A stretch of 64,000 nt of DNA, taken from assembly GCF_003352065.1 (NCBI RefSeq), contig NZ_CP025803.1, positions 372,001-436,000 of the forward strand, in the 5' to 3' direction. Origin of the DNA: Sulfitobacter sp. SK011 (GTDB lineage Bacteria > Pseudomonadota > Alphaproteobacteria > Rhodobacterales > Rhodobacteraceae). Below are positions 18,198 to 26,732 of the stretch, piece after piece (position 1 is the first letter of the stretch; each line of letters starts with the position of its first letter). The notes under the pieces were generated by a model. That model was given only the letters and a program-made list of their open reading frames with translations, was not told the origin of the DNA and did not search any database. Position numbers and translations under genes: made by a program.

Positions 18198-18542
18198 TCA
18201 TGTCTTTGCAGGCAGTGCGGCGGCATGGTCCAAGCATAGGTGAAGCCAGCGCCGAAGTGCTGATTCATCACAATCATGTGCGTCGACGCGTACGAACCCT
18301 CCCAGCTTTCGGGTGCCGTGGACCACCTCTTGCGCATCAGGGTCCCTGAGCGCGGTTGCCTGGTTCGCCTTGCCCACCCGAAACATGAACCGGCCGATGC
18401 CGTCCTGATGACGCCGCGCCCCGCAGAGCATGTTGCCATTCAAGAAAAAGCAAAGCCCGCCCATCATCTTTTTCTCAGAGATGCCCACGTGCGCGGCAAG
18501 CGCGTCGCGTATGCGCCGATTGAGGTGTTCATCAATGGGCAT
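18198..18542 (-). CDS. TfoX N-terminal-domain protein
   Basis: A 114-residue protein matching the TfoX N-terminal domain: KKMMGGLCFFLNGNMLCGAR and GRFMFRVGKANQATAL. Stand-alone TfoX-N proteins are common in proteobacteria; the domain occurs in the competence regulator TfoX, but no such role can be inferred here. The start is the ATG at 18542, which shares a base with the stop of the MAPEG gene (TGATG), indicating translational coupling. Confidence 0.8.
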   Translation of the reverse strand: MPIDEHLNRRIRDALAAHVGISEKKMMGGLCFFLNGNMLCGARRHQDGIGRFMFRVGKANQATALRDPDAQEVVHGTRKLGGFVRVDAHDCDESALRRWLHLCLDHAAALPAKT

Positions 18543-18940
18543 CAGAAAGACAAACCAAGTTGCCATAGGATCGTGATCGAGAGCACGAGCATTGTGGCTG
18601 TTGTCAGCCCGGCCCCGATCGCACGGCCCTTGCTGTCCGCTGCGGCGCGCAGGCCGAAATAATGGATAAGTCGCGCCAACAGCAGTGCTGCACCACACAG
18701 GGCGACCAGCCAGGGCGCAGCCCCTGCAATTTCCGCCCCTGCAAGCGCCAGAAGGGCAAGCGGTACATATTCCACAAAGTTCCCGTGTGCCCGCATAAGC
18801 CGCAACAGGTCAGCGTTGTCTCCATGCAGCAGCAGGATACCGGTTCTGGCGCGCTTTACGCCAACAGCAATCGCCATGGGTATGCTCATCAGGACAAACA
18901 CGGCGGTCACACCTAGCGCGATCCTAGGGATATCTTCCAT
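18542..18940 (-). CDS. MAPEG family membrane protein
   Basis: A 132-residue protein with four hydrophobic spans. The motif RLMRAHGNFVEYVPLALLALAGAE is the MAPEG signature, followed by LLLARLIHYFGL. Eukaryotic MAPEG members act on glutathione and eicosanoids; bacterial roles are mostly unknown. It overlaps the TfoX-like gene by one base. Confidence 0.88.
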   Translation of the reverse strand: MEDIPRIALGVTAVFVLMSIPMAIAVGVKRARTGILLLHGDNADLLRLMRAHGNFVEYVPLALLALAGAEIAGAAPWLVALCGAALLLARLIHYFGLRAAADSKGRAIGAGLTTATMLVLSITILWQLGLSF

Positions 18941-18963
18941 CTGATCCTTCCTTTCTCGGGGGC

Positions 18964-19350
18964 CTAGGTGGCCATGCTTTCGTATGTGATCAGCGCGAAC
19001 CGCGCGCCCTGCGGATCGGTCAGGGTTGCCATGCGGCCAACGCCCGGCATATCCATTGCGGGCTGAACGACCGCGGCACCCTTGGCCTCAGCCTTGGCCA
19101 CACCCGCATCAACATCCGCAACCGTGAAAAAGATCGTCCAGCTTCCGGTATCTTCCGGCATGGGCGAGAAGCCCCCGATGGCCGTCTCTCCGACAACAGC
19201 AGCCGAATAGCTTGATCCGTCCTGCATCGGCATGTCGTTGATCGTCCAGCCCAGCACATCCTGATAAAAGGCCTTGGCCTTTCCCTGATCAGGGCCGGAA
19301 TGGCCGATCCAGCCGGAATTGCCGATGGTGGTCATGTCAAGAATACTCAT
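18964..19350 (-). CDS. VOC (glyoxalase-like) family protein
   Basis: A 128-residue protein of the vicinal-oxygen-chelate fold: GWIGHSGPDQGKAKAFYQDVLGW at the start and FTVADVDAGVAKAEAKGA with LTDPQGARFAL at the end, giving the paired beta-alpha-beta units. The ATG at 19350 has a GGGAG site; the ATG at 19356 overlaps that site. It sits in the run downstream of the ECF42 sigma gene, a frequent association for such proteins. Substrate unknown. Confidence 0.82.
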   Translation of the reverse strand: MSILDMTTIGNSGWIGHSGPDQGKAKAFYQDVLGWTINDMPMQDGSSYSAAVVGETAIGGFSPMPEDTGSWTIFFTVADVDAGVAKAEAKGAAVVQPAMDMPGVGRMATLTDPQGARFALITYESMAT

Positions 19351-19418
19351 GGTCATCTCCCTTGGTTGCGCCCGCCACATGCGGGTCTGATTCAAGGACG
19401 GATGAACGACGGGCTTCC

Positions 19419-20654
19419 CTACAACCGCTTCAATTCTTTTTTGCTGATTGCGATTTTATCTTTGACAGCAACGCGTTCAGGTGCAGTGGGTGCAAGTGTC
19501 AGGACGGACTGGAATGCCAAAATCGCCCCTTGATGGTCCTCTACCTCCTGCAAAAGCGCGCCGCGCATTGCATGAAACCAACGATATTCCGACAAATCCT
19601 CGGCCAAGGGTTCCATCGCTTTCAGGGCGAATTCAGGACCATGGAGTTTGGCCTGCACCGCAATTTGATTGAGGCGTATGACAGGGGTCGGTTGAAGCGC
19701 ATTAAGCGCGGCATAATGGCTCTCAATCAGCGCCCAGTCTGTATCATCTGACGACGACGCACGTGCATGCGCAGCAGCGATTGCGGCCTGGATGATGTAA
19801 ACACCGTGATGATTGATACGTTGGGCCTTTTGCAGCAGGGCCGTTGCCTCGGCGATATCTTTGCGGTCCCACTTCGTTCGATCCTGATCATCGAGTGCGA
19901 CGAGCTTCCCTTCCGGATCGATCCGAGCCTCCCTTCGCGCGTGCTGCAACAACATCAGCGCCAAGAGGGCGGCCTGTTCGCCCATGGCTGGAAACAGCGC
20001 GACAAGCAGTCGGGCCAAGCGGATTGCCTCCTCGCACAGCGTCAGTTTCATCTGCGAGGGTCCTGCCGACGTTGACCACCCTTCGTTGAACATCAGGTAG
20101 ATCATCAAGGAGACTTCACCCAGCCGCGCGCCACGTTCTGCCGGGCTTGGGGTTCCAAAGGCGATGGCACTGCTGGCGATCTTCTTTTTGGCACGGGTGA
20201 TCCGTTGTTCCATGGTCTTGGGTTTGATCAGGAAAGCCCGGGCAATCTCTTCCACGGCAAGGCCAGCGATGATCCGAAGCGCGAGGGCAATCTGATCCCG
20301 CCGGTCCAGTTCCGGATGGCAGCAGATAAAAAGCAGCCGCAGCACATCGTCACGCATTTCGTTGGGGTCAGGCATTTCCGCAGGCACCGGCTGAAACTCC
20401 TCATTGTGGCGCGACAGGATGGCGGCCCGGCGCTGCGATGTGCGCAGACTATCCAGCCCGGCATTCCGGGCCGTCGCAAGCAACCAAGCCAATGGGTCAC
20501 GCGGTGCCCCGTCCTGTGTCCAGACGGTGAGCGCCTTGAGGCAGGCGTCGGCAAAGGCCTCCTCAGCGACGTCGATATCGCGGAAAATCCGCGTCAGCGC
20601 CGCAATGGCCCTTGGGCGCTTTTGCGCAAAGGTGGCCTCCAACCAGTCAGACAT
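19419..20654 (-). CDS. ECF42-type RNA polymerase sigma factor with C-terminal extension
   Basis: A 411-residue sigma factor. Residues about 1-75 form sigma region 2 (FRDIDVAEEAFADACLKAL) and about 105-165 sigma region 4 with the helix-turn-helix AVEEIARAFLIKPKTMEQRI. A roughly 230-residue helical, TPR-like extension contains YLMFNEGWSTSAG, a conserved feature of the ECF42 group. These sigma factors are paired with DGPF (YCII-like) proteins, and exactly such a gene lies 3 bp upstream on the same strand. The regulon is unknown. Confidence 0.87.
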   Translation of the reverse strand: MSDWLEATFAQKRPRAIAALTRIFRDIDVAEEAFADACLKALTVWTQDGAPRDPLAWLLATARNAGLDSLRTSQRRAAILSRHNEEFQPVPAEMPDPNEMRDDVLRLLFICCHPELDRRDQIALALRIIAGLAVEEIARAFLIKPKTMEQRITRAKKKIASSAIAFGTPSPAERGARLGEVSLMIYLMFNEGWSTSAGPSQMKLTLCEEAIRLARLLVALFPAMGEQAALLALMLLQHARREARIDPEGKLVALDDQDRTKWDRKDIAEATALLQKAQRINHHGVYIIQAAIAAAHARASSSDDTDWALIESHYAALNALQPTPVIRLNQIAVQAKLHGPEFALKAMEPLAEDLSEYRWFHAMRGALLQEVEDHQGAILAFQSVLTLAPTAPERVAVKDKIAISKKELKRL

Positions 20655-20657
20655 TGG

Positions 20658-21029
20658 CTATTCCGATGAAATTGCACCTCCGGCCCAAGCCACCGGTCGG
20701 ACTTCCAGGCGGGCGATGGGTGACGATATCATTTTTGCGTATTCCAAGGCTTCGTTAAGGTCTTTGAAATCCGCGGCATAAAAGCCCAGAAAATTCTCCT
20801 TGGTGTCGGAAAACGGGCCGTCGGTGATAAGCGGACGGCTGCCCTTTGACGTCGCAGGTTCAACCATCACCGCTGACGTTGGCGGCATAAGTTTCATCGA
20901 CACGAACTTTCCCCGCTTCTTCAGCGCCGCCTGAAGCGCGCCATGCCCCGACATGACTTCATCCTGACGGTCCTTGGGAAGCGCTTCAAACACGCCCGCC
21001 TCACCGTAAATCGTGATTGCATAGATCAT
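20658..21029 (-). CDS. YCII/DGPF-domain protein, partner of the ECF42 sigma factor
   Basis: A 123-residue protein of the YCII-related family with the DGPF motif in LITDGPFSDTKENFLGFYAAD. The ATG at 21029 has a clear GGAGG site; the longer frame lacks support. It lies just ahead of the sigma gene with a 3-bp gap. DGPF proteins are consistent neighbours of ECF42 factors and are thought to be linked to their function, though not as classical membrane anti-sigma factors. Confidence 0.85.
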   Translation of the reverse strand: MIYAITIYGEAGVFEALPKDRQDEVMSGHGALQAALKKRGKFVSMKLMPPTSAVMVEPATSKGSRPLITDGPFSDTKENFLGFYAADFKDLNEALEYAKMISSPIARLEVRPVAWAGGAISSE

Positions 21030-21245
21030 TTCTACCTCCGCAGTTTCGTGACATGCTGCAAGGACGCGCGACAACATGCAAATCCGACAACGCGGCAGGC
21101 TTTCGCGGCGCATACCGGACATTCGTCGCGATAGTCGACAGCCGTCCCGAAGCGGTCGTTGATCGTTGGCACCGTAAAAAAGGTAACACAAAGAGCGAGA
21201 AGTGGACTTGATCGGATTTCGCTGCGGTCGCACCAAAGGCTGCTG

Positions 21246-22160
21246 TCAGGTTAGCATCGCTGTCGAAAAGTTTGAGCGTTGAAAAACCCGTTGGGCCGTG
21301 CCAACCGCAACGCATTTGCGCGCCAAGTCGTATTTCAGATCCTCTGGTTCTGCAGACAATTGCGGAAAAATTTCCTGCAATTCCTGCTGCACCCCATATT
21401 TTGACGCACCCTCCGTAAATTCAAAAAACCCTTGGCGGGGACCAGCGCCTTGGTCAGACCCATGGCCGTGGACAACACACCATCGGTAATGAGCATCCGG
21501 TGTTGAGGCGATACGATTAGAGTGCGTTTGGGGTGGCCTGACCCCAGAGCACAGGCCTTGATTTCTATCGGTTTGCGTTTCTCTGGAGAGGCAGGGAATG
21601 TGAGCGTCCGCCTCATGACCAATCGGATCGCACGTGGTCCGTGATCCATCGTGGTCACCAGATCGCCCTTGCGCAGATTTTCGTCGGGCGTCTCACCTTG
21701 CGACGTCAGAATCAACGTTCCCGCCGCAAAGCAGACGACACCCTCGTTGGAAAAGCTGCTGTAGCTGGTCGAATTCGGATTTGTGACACTTGTGACCGTG
21801 TATGGAACGCCCAGTTCCGGGGCCGGATCATGGAAGATGTAGTAGTAGGAATTGCTGGACGCGATATAGATTTCGGTGATGCGATAGGTATTGGTGCCGT
21901 CGGTCAGGGTGATTTCATCACGGGGCTGAACCTGGCCGGACGCTTCGGGATTGCCGAATTCGTCGTAGACGATCACGGTTTGACTGGAATCCTCGTCGCC
22001 CCGGTCGTCGGTTCCGTGCTGGAGACTCGTGTCGGTATCGGTGATCGAAATCAGGTGATCTGTGGGGATGGTAAATGTGATCGTGTCCCCGTTGGTCGGG
22101 CTCCCGCCCGGCAAAAGTGACCTGATTATCATCTTAACCTGAGTAGTTGTACGTCGCCAT
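21246..22160 (-). pseudogene. Hint-domain (Hint_2) protein gene, broken by at least three lesions
   Basis: Three minus-strand frames together rebuild one roseobacter-type Hint protein. It starts with MATYNYSG at 22160 and is stopped by TAA at 22134-22136. The same frame would continue DDNQVTFAG, and dropping one G near 22107 joins it to GSPTNGDTITFTIPTDHL. The middle is intact to about 21418, with the Hint start CFAAGTLILTSQGETPDENL and SPQHRMLITDG. Near 21418 the frame shifts again: the open frame ends in Arg-rich nonsense, whereas the alternative reads FFEFTEGASKYGVQQELQ and EIFPQLSAEPEDL to a stop at 21246. Part of the Hint C-terminal region also seems to be missing at this joint. The lesions are inferred by family pattern. 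Confidence 0.7.
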
Positions 22161-22473
22161 GACATCGGTAGATATCGATGAAGGGTTTCGATTGCGCATA
22201 GCTTGCTTGTCATTGCAGAGCCAAATCAGGACCTTCTGGAAAAATGTGTTCGTTTGACGTGCAACGCTGGATAAGGGAGGCGTTGCAGCGTTGGTCACCG
22301 GTATTTGAGGTGCCAAGGGAAGCGAGAAATTACCATGAAGGCCAAGGCAGCGATTGTCAGAAACGTTGATGCGCTCGACAGGAAGGCACCGACATTGGTG
22401 CAAACCGCAGCATTCTGCGAAAATAATTTTCGCACAGCCCTTCATCGCGACCCGCATCATAAGCCGTCGCTCC
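22161..22473. other. 313-bp gap without a recognisable gene
   Basis: A plus-strand frame begins at an ATG near 22335 (MKAKAAIVRNVDALD) and ends near 22509, overlapping the end of the DMT transporter gene; I recognise no homologue. The minus-strand frame upstream of the Hint remnant is rich in Cys and Arg and looks non-coding. I see no RNA gene here. Confidence 0.3.
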
Positions 22474-23361
22474 TCATCCCCGTCGCTGTGCGCGTTCGCG
22501 CCAGACGATGACCAGACCACCGAGGATGATCAGCAATGCGCCCGGAAACAGCTCGCTCCACGGGGCCTCATCGTAAAACAACCAACCGAACACAAAGGCG
22601 AAGGGGATACCGAAATAGCTGAACGGGGCGAGGTTGCTTTGCTCTGTCATCCTGTACGCGGCGATCAGCAGCAACACCGCTGAGCCGCCAAAAGCGCCCA
22701 TGCCGATGATCCACAGCAGGTCGGTGGGGGATTGAAGGGGCGTAAAGCCTTGTGTGAATGCTGCGAGGATCAGCGACCCAACGACCGCGACGCCGGACGA
22801 ATATAGATTGATCAGGGCCGTCGGCACCTCATGGTCCATCATACGCGCGGTGATCCCGGTAAGTGCATAACAGGCCGCTGCGGCCAGCGGCAGCAGGGCG
22901 GCAGGTGTGAACGTGTCCCGCCCCGGCCCCACGATCATGATCACGCCGACAAAGCCGATCAGCACCGCGGCCCAACGGGCGGCCCCCACCTGTTCACGCA
23001 GCAAAGGCACGGCAAGTGCTACCATAAACAGCGCATTGGCATAGGTGATCGTGGAGGCGGTGGCAAAGCTGAGCAGCCCCAGCGACAGGTAAAAGAAGTA
23101 TTGCGCAAAGGTCAGGATCGCCCCGCGGTTCAGCGCCAGACGCCATTGTCGCACGCGCATTTGCCGACCGCGCACATGCCAGTCAGCTGACCACCACAGC
23201 GCGATGGCCGCCGGGATAAGCCCAAACAAGTTACGATAGGCAGACAGTTCGGCCGCGCCATAATTCCCGGACAGATGTTTGATGATCAGCCCCATTGCGT
23301 CAAACAGGACCAGCGCCAGCAAGGAGTAAAGGATCGCAAGTGTGGTCCGGTTTGTCGGCAT
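22474..23361 (-). CDS. DMT-superfamily (EamA) transporter
   Basis: A 295-residue inner-membrane protein with ten hydrophobic spans forming two EamA repeats. Typical segments are AYRNLFGLIPAAIALWW, FLGLLSFATAS-like SLGLLSFATASTITYANALF, and in the second repeat ALTGITARMMDH and SYFGIPFAFVFGWLFYDE. The ATG at 23361 fits family length; the frame open to 23637 covers the riboswitch region and is not credible. Substrate unknown. It is divergent from the cobalamin locus. Confidence 0.85.
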   Translation of the reverse strand: MPTNRTTLAILYSLLALVLFDAMGLIIKHLSGNYGAAELSAYRNLFGLIPAAIALWWSADWHVRGRQMRVRQWRLALNRGAILTFAQYFFYLSLGLLSFATASTITYANALFMVALAVPLLREQVGAARWAAVLIGFVGVIMIVGPGRDTFTPAALLPLAAAACYALTGITARMMDHEVPTALINLYSSGVAVVGSLILAAFTQGFTPLQSPTDLLWIIGMGAFGGSAVLLLIAAYRMTEQSNLAPFSYFGIPFAFVFGWLFYDEAPWSELFPGALLIILGGLVIVWRERAQRRG

Positions 23362-23438
23362 GGAGCTTTCGATTTTCAGAGATTCGGACGAAGCGAGGCG
23401 GCCCGTGATTGCGTATATATGAGTGACAACTGCCTCAG

Positions 23439-23465
23439 AGACCAGAAAAGAAGCGCTTCTGGTCT
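23439..23465. promoter_or_regulatory. Nine-base inverted repeat between divergent transporter and cobalamin genes
   Basis: AGACCAGAA at 23439-23447 and TTCTGGTCT at 23457-23465 form a perfect 9-bp inverted repeat with a 9-nt spacer. It lies in the promoter region between the DMT transporter and the cobalamin riboswitch, so it could be a repressor operator or an RNA hairpin. No regulator is identified. Confidence 0.4.
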
Positions 23466-23544
23466 GTATGGCGTCGCAAATCCACCTTGCGTTTGGAGAT
23501 GCAAAATGCGTAATTGGGGGCGCTTGGTGTTCCGAAAAGCGCCG

Positions 23545-23735
23545 TTTGGTGTGGGACCGAAAAGGGAATTCAGTAAGGGCCGCTGCATGCAGCACCCGAA
23601 GCCGAAGCCGCCCCCGCGACTGTAAGCGGTGAGCCAAGGCCCAATAGCCACTTGTTCATATGGACAGGGAAGGCGGGCCAAGGCCACGACCCGCGAGCCA
23701 GGAGACCTGCCAGGCGAGAATGAAACGCAACATGC
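23545..23735 (+). promoter_or_regulatory. Cobalamin (B12) riboswitch
   Basis: The leader before cbtB holds the conserved cobalamin riboswitch blocks in order: AAAGGGAA near 23570, GCCGCCCCCGCGACTGTAAGCGG near 23607 (the core with the ACTGTAAGCGG strand), ATAGCCACT near 23645, GGGAAGGCGGGCCAAGG near 23667 and GAGCCAGGAGACCTGCC near 23694. A small hairpin (CCGTC/GACGG) directly before the AAGGAG ribosome binding site is a likely expression platform. Binding of adenosylcobalamin is expected to lower expression of the cobalt uptake and cob genes downstream. Boundaries are approximate. Confidence 0.93.
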
Positions 23736-23764
23736 CGTCGGGTGTGACGGTAAGGAGTACGACA

Positions 23765-23935
23765 ATGACCACGATGACAAAAACGCTTAGCGCCAGCCGC
23801 GCACGATTTTTTCCAGCCCTGTTTGCTGCGATGATCGGCGTTGCCGTGATTTCGCTGACCGGCCATGTACAGGCAGCAGCCCTGCATGACGCGGCACATG
23901 ATGTGCGCCATGCGACAGGCTTTCCCTGCCACTGA
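23765..23935 (+). CDS. cbtB: Cobalt transporter subunit CbtB
   Basis: A 56-residue membrane protein with one span (about residues 14-36) and the diagnostic CbtB ending ALHDAAHDVRHATGFPCH, whose His and Cys residues probably bind cobalt. The ATG at 23765 has an AAGGAG site directly under riboswitch control; the frame open to 23660 runs through the riboswitch. CbtB with CbtA forms a predicted cobalt importer found in B12-regulated loci. Confidence 0.9.
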   Translation: MTTMTKTLSASRARFFPALFAAMIGVAVISLTGHVQAAALHDAAHDVRHATGFPCH

Positions 23936-24069
23936 TCATTTTTAGGTGCGTGTTTGAGGCGGGCTTGTCGATGGACAATGCCTGACCCATTGCGTTTGTG
24001 CAGACGTCAATCTGGCCAACCTGCCACACGCGATTGATCGCGCGGTACGATCATATCGAGGATACATTC

Positions 24070-24756
24070 ATGTTTCAGAGGTTTCTGATAACATCGCTGT
24101 TTGCAGGTGCAGCGGCGGGCCTGATTGCGGGCATCTTGCAATTGATGTTTGTGCAGCCTGTGTTGCTGCACGCAGAGCTTTATGAAAGCGGTGCGCTGGT
24201 CCATTTCGGCGCAACCCCGCCAAGCGCGCATCCAGAATTATCCGGCTTTGATACCGTGCGTGATGGGCTGAGCCTGATTTTCACCATGCTGACCTATACC
24301 GGTTATACGCTGGTTCTGGTCGCCTTGATGAGCATTGCCGAAGAACGCGGCGCGCAGATTGACGGCCGCACAGGCATCCTGTGGGGCATCGCGGGTTTTG
24401 TGACCTTTCATTTCGCGCCGGGCCTGAGCCTTGCCCCGGAAGTGCCGGGTGTCGCCGCCGCAGATATCGGTGCCCGCCAGATATGGTGGTGGGGCACGGT
24501 GGTTGCTGCCGGGATCGCGATGTGGTTGCTGGCCTTTGGCCACAGTTGGACGATGTGGGGCGTCGCCGTGATCTTTTTGGCGGCTCCGCACATGATCGGC
24601 GCACCGGAACCCGACTACTTTGCCGGATCGGTCCCGCCAGAGATCGCGGCCCTTTTTGCGGCCCGCGCCTTTGGTGTTGGTCTGGCAGCCTGGGTTCTGA
24701 TCGGTTCATTTGCGGGCTATTTCTGGCAACGTGAAGGGGCGCGGGAGAATGGATAG
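24070..24756 (+). CDS. cbtA: Cobalt transporter subunit CbtA
   Basis: A 228-residue inner-membrane protein with five or six spans, matching CbtA: FLITSLFAGAAAGLIAGILQ at the start, then QPVLLHAELYESG and the block GFVTFHFAPGLSLAPEVPG. The ATG at 24070 has a GAGG site. It is the partner of CbtB 134 bp upstream and overlaps the His-rich gene downstream by eight bases. Predicted to import cobalt for the corrin pathway. Confidence 0.92.
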   Translation: MFQRFLITSLFAGAAAGLIAGILQLMFVQPVLLHAELYESGALVHFGATPPSAHPELSGFDTVRDGLSLIFTMLTYTGYTLVLVALMSIAEERGAQIDGRTGILWGIAGFVTFHFAPGLSLAPEVPGVAAADIGARQIWWWGTVVAAGIAMWLLAFGHSWTMWGVAVIFLAAPHMIGAPEPDYFAGSVPPEIAALFAARAFGVGLAAWVLIGSFAGYFWQREGARENG

Positions 24757-25258
24757 AAGTCTTGCGCTTTTCGCGATTGGCCTGATCTTTGGCGGCGGTA
24801 TCGGATTTGTCGTTGCGGCAGGAAACGGCATTACGTTTGACGGCCATGATCACGCGGACACAGCAGCGCATGCTGATACAGACGTGGCAACTGCGCATGA
24901 AAACATGGACCATAGCGCGGCGCATGACACACCGATTGATGTGCCATCCGAGGATGCGCCAAAGGTATCACTGATGCTGATGGCCGATCCGATGGCGGGT
25001 TATAACCTGCATGTCACTGTTGAAAATTTCGTATTTCATCCCGAGGGTGCCAGCCTTGCCGCGGTTCCCGGTCAGGGCCATGCACATGTTTATGTAAATG
25101 GTGAAAAACTGTCGCGTCTTTATGGCGAGTGGATGCATATTGCCGCTTTGCCCAAAGGCGACGTGACTGTTGAAGTATCTCTCAACAGTAATGACCACCG
25201 ACCGCTAGCTGTCGATGGCACACCGATTTCTGCCAGCACCACGCTAACCGTTGAATAG
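24749..25258 (+). CDS. His-rich membrane-anchored periplasmic protein of the cobalt locus
   Basis: A 169-residue protein with one N-terminal hydrophobic segment (LALFAIGLIFGGGIGFVVAA), followed by a His/Asp-rich linker (about residues 32-65: many H and D, e.g. FDGHDHADTAAHADT). A folded C-terminal part of about 95 residues contains FVFHPEGASL and GHAHVYVNGEKL. The start is the ATG at 24749, overlapping cbtA, with a GGGAG site. Histidine clusters and the location between CbtA and CobW suggest handling of cobalt in the periplasm. I do not recognise a named family; function is inference. Confidence 0.65.
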   Translation: MDRSLALFAIGLIFGGGIGFVVAAGNGITFDGHDHADTAAHADTDVATAHENMDHSAAHDTPIDVPSEDAPKVSLMLMADPMAGYNLHVTVENFVFHPEGASLAAVPGQGHAHVYVNGEKLSRLYGEWMHIAALPKGDVTVEVSLNSNDHRPLAVDGTPISASTTLTVE

Positions 25259-25335
25259 CCGGGCGCAACTTGCCCGACACCCCTCAATAGGATAGGCCGC
25301 AGGCTTGATCCGCACCCTGCTTTAGGACGTACCCG

Positions 25336-25698
25336 ATGACCGTTACCCTCCACGTCTGCACCACCTGTCGCGCCGGCGAAGTGCTTGAAGAAGACGCGCC
25401 GCGCCCCGGTGCGTTGCTGCATGCCGCACTTACGGGTGCCACGGCACCTGAAGGGGTCAATATCGTCGGTGTTGAGTGCCTGTCTGCCTGTTCGCAAGGG
25501 GCGGCGGTGGCATTGTCGGAACCGGGCAAATGGACCTATGTCTATGGCCGTCTGACCAAGGATGACGCCGGCGATATCCTGGCTGGCGCTGCCGCCTATG
25601 CCGCGACCACCGACGGCCTTGTGCCATGGCGCGAGCGCCCCGTGATTTTCCGCAAACAAAGCCTTGCCCGTATTCCGCCAATGGAGCTGCCCAAATGA
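25336..25698 (+). CDS. DUF1636 family protein, first copy
   Basis: A 120-residue protein with paired cysteines in a thioredoxin-like [2Fe-2S] ferredoxin arrangement: CTTC at residues 8-11 and CLSAC about 45 residues later, typical of DUF1636 (metal-binding) proteins. The stop overlaps the ATG of cobW. DUF1636 genes accompany B12 loci in alphaproteobacteria; a second copy occurs here at 38550. The role is unproven; an electron carrier or metal carrier for the corrin pathway is possible. Confidence 0.82.
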   Translation: MTVTLHVCTTCRAGEVLEEDAPRPGALLHAALTGATAPEGVNIVGVECLSACSQGAAVALSEPGKWTYVYGRLTKDDAGDILAGAAAYAATTDGLVPWRERPVIFRKQSLARIPPMELPK

Positions 25699-26729
25699 CC
25701 GATCTTGCCAAAATTCCCGTAACCGTGATCACCGGCTTTTTGGGGTCCGGGAAAACCACGTTGATCCGCCATTTGATGACCCATTCCAAAGGCCGCCGAT
25801 TGGCGGTTTTGGTCAATGAATTTGGCACCGTTGGTGTCGATGGTGATATCCTCAAATCCTGCGCGGACGAGGATTGCCCGGCAGAGAACATCGTCGAGCT
25901 GGCGAATGGCTGTATCTGTTGCACTGTGGCGGATGATTTCATCCCCACGATTGAGGCGTTGATGGCTATGCCGACGCGGCCTGATCATATTTTGATCGAA
26001 ACGTCGGGCCTGGCGCTGCCCAAGCCGTTGCTAAAGGCATTTGATTGGCCTGCGATCCGGTCCAAGATCACGGTCGACGGGGTGATTGCGCTGGCTGATG
26101 CCGAAGCGGTGGCGGCAGGCACTTTTGCCGCTGATGTTGCGGCGGTGGATGCGCAGCGCTTGTCGGATGATAGTATTGATCATGAAACACCGCTGTCCGA
26201 AGTGTTCGAGGATCAGATTTCTTGCGCTGACATCATTCTGATGTCCAAGGCCGATCTGGCTGGCACGGATGGCCTTGCCGCTGCGCGCAAGGTGATTGAG
26301 GCGGAAAGCCCGCGCAAAATTCCAATTCTCGAAATGAGCGAAGGCGTGATCGACCCCAATGTCGTGCTGGGCCTGAATGCGCAGGCTGAAGATGACCTGG
26401 CGGCGCGGCCCTCGCATCATGACGGACACGATGACCACGAACACGATGACTTTGAAACCGTGGTGATCCCGATGCCCGAGGTGGAAGATGTTGAAGCCTT
26501 GGTGAAATCCATCGAACGGCTGGCACAAGAACAGCATATCCTGCGCGTCAAGGGATACGTGGCCGTGACAGGCAAACCTATGCGTCTGCTGGTTCAGGCC
26601 GTGGGCGCGCGGGTACGGCACCAGTTTGATCGGCCGTGGGGCAGTGACATGCGGGCAGGGCATCTGGTGGTGATTGGCGAACATGATCACGTGGATCCCG
26701 CCAAAATTCGCGCGACGCTGGGTGCCTGA
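25695..26729 (+). CDS. cobW: CobW, G3E-family GTPase of cobalamin synthesis
   Basis: A 344-residue metal-chaperone GTPase. The P-loop is GFLGSGKTTL, the metal-binding CxCC motif sits in ANGCICCTV, and a His/Asp-rich stretch (HHDGHDDHEHDD) lies near residue 240 before the C-terminal domain. CobW is needed in the aerobic pathway and is thought to deliver cobalt to the CobNST chelatase; cobN follows after 3 bp. The ATG at 25695 overlaps the DUF1636 stop; the longer frame is an artefact. Confidence 0.94.
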   Translation: MTDLAKIPVTVITGFLGSGKTTLIRHLMTHSKGRRLAVLVNEFGTVGVDGDILKSCADEDCPAENIVELANGCICCTVADDFIPTIEALMAMPTRPDHILIETSGLALPKPLLKAFDWPAIRSKITVDGVIALADAEAVAAGTFAADVAAVDAQRLSDDSIDHETPLSEVFEDQISCADIILMSKADLAGTDGLAAARKVIEAESPRKIPILEMSEGVIDPNVVLGLNAQAEDDLAARPSHHDGHDDHEHDDFETVVIPMPEVEDVEALVKSIERLAQEQHILRVKGYVAVTGKPMRLLVQAVGARVRHQFDRPWGSDMRAGHLVVIGEHDHVDPAKIRATLGA

Positions 26730-26732
26730 CCC

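Noticed and set aside
22335-22509. Plus-strand 58-codon frame (MKAKAAIVRNVDALD)
   Set aside because: Overlaps the DMT transporter end in antisense; no known family; composition is not convincing.
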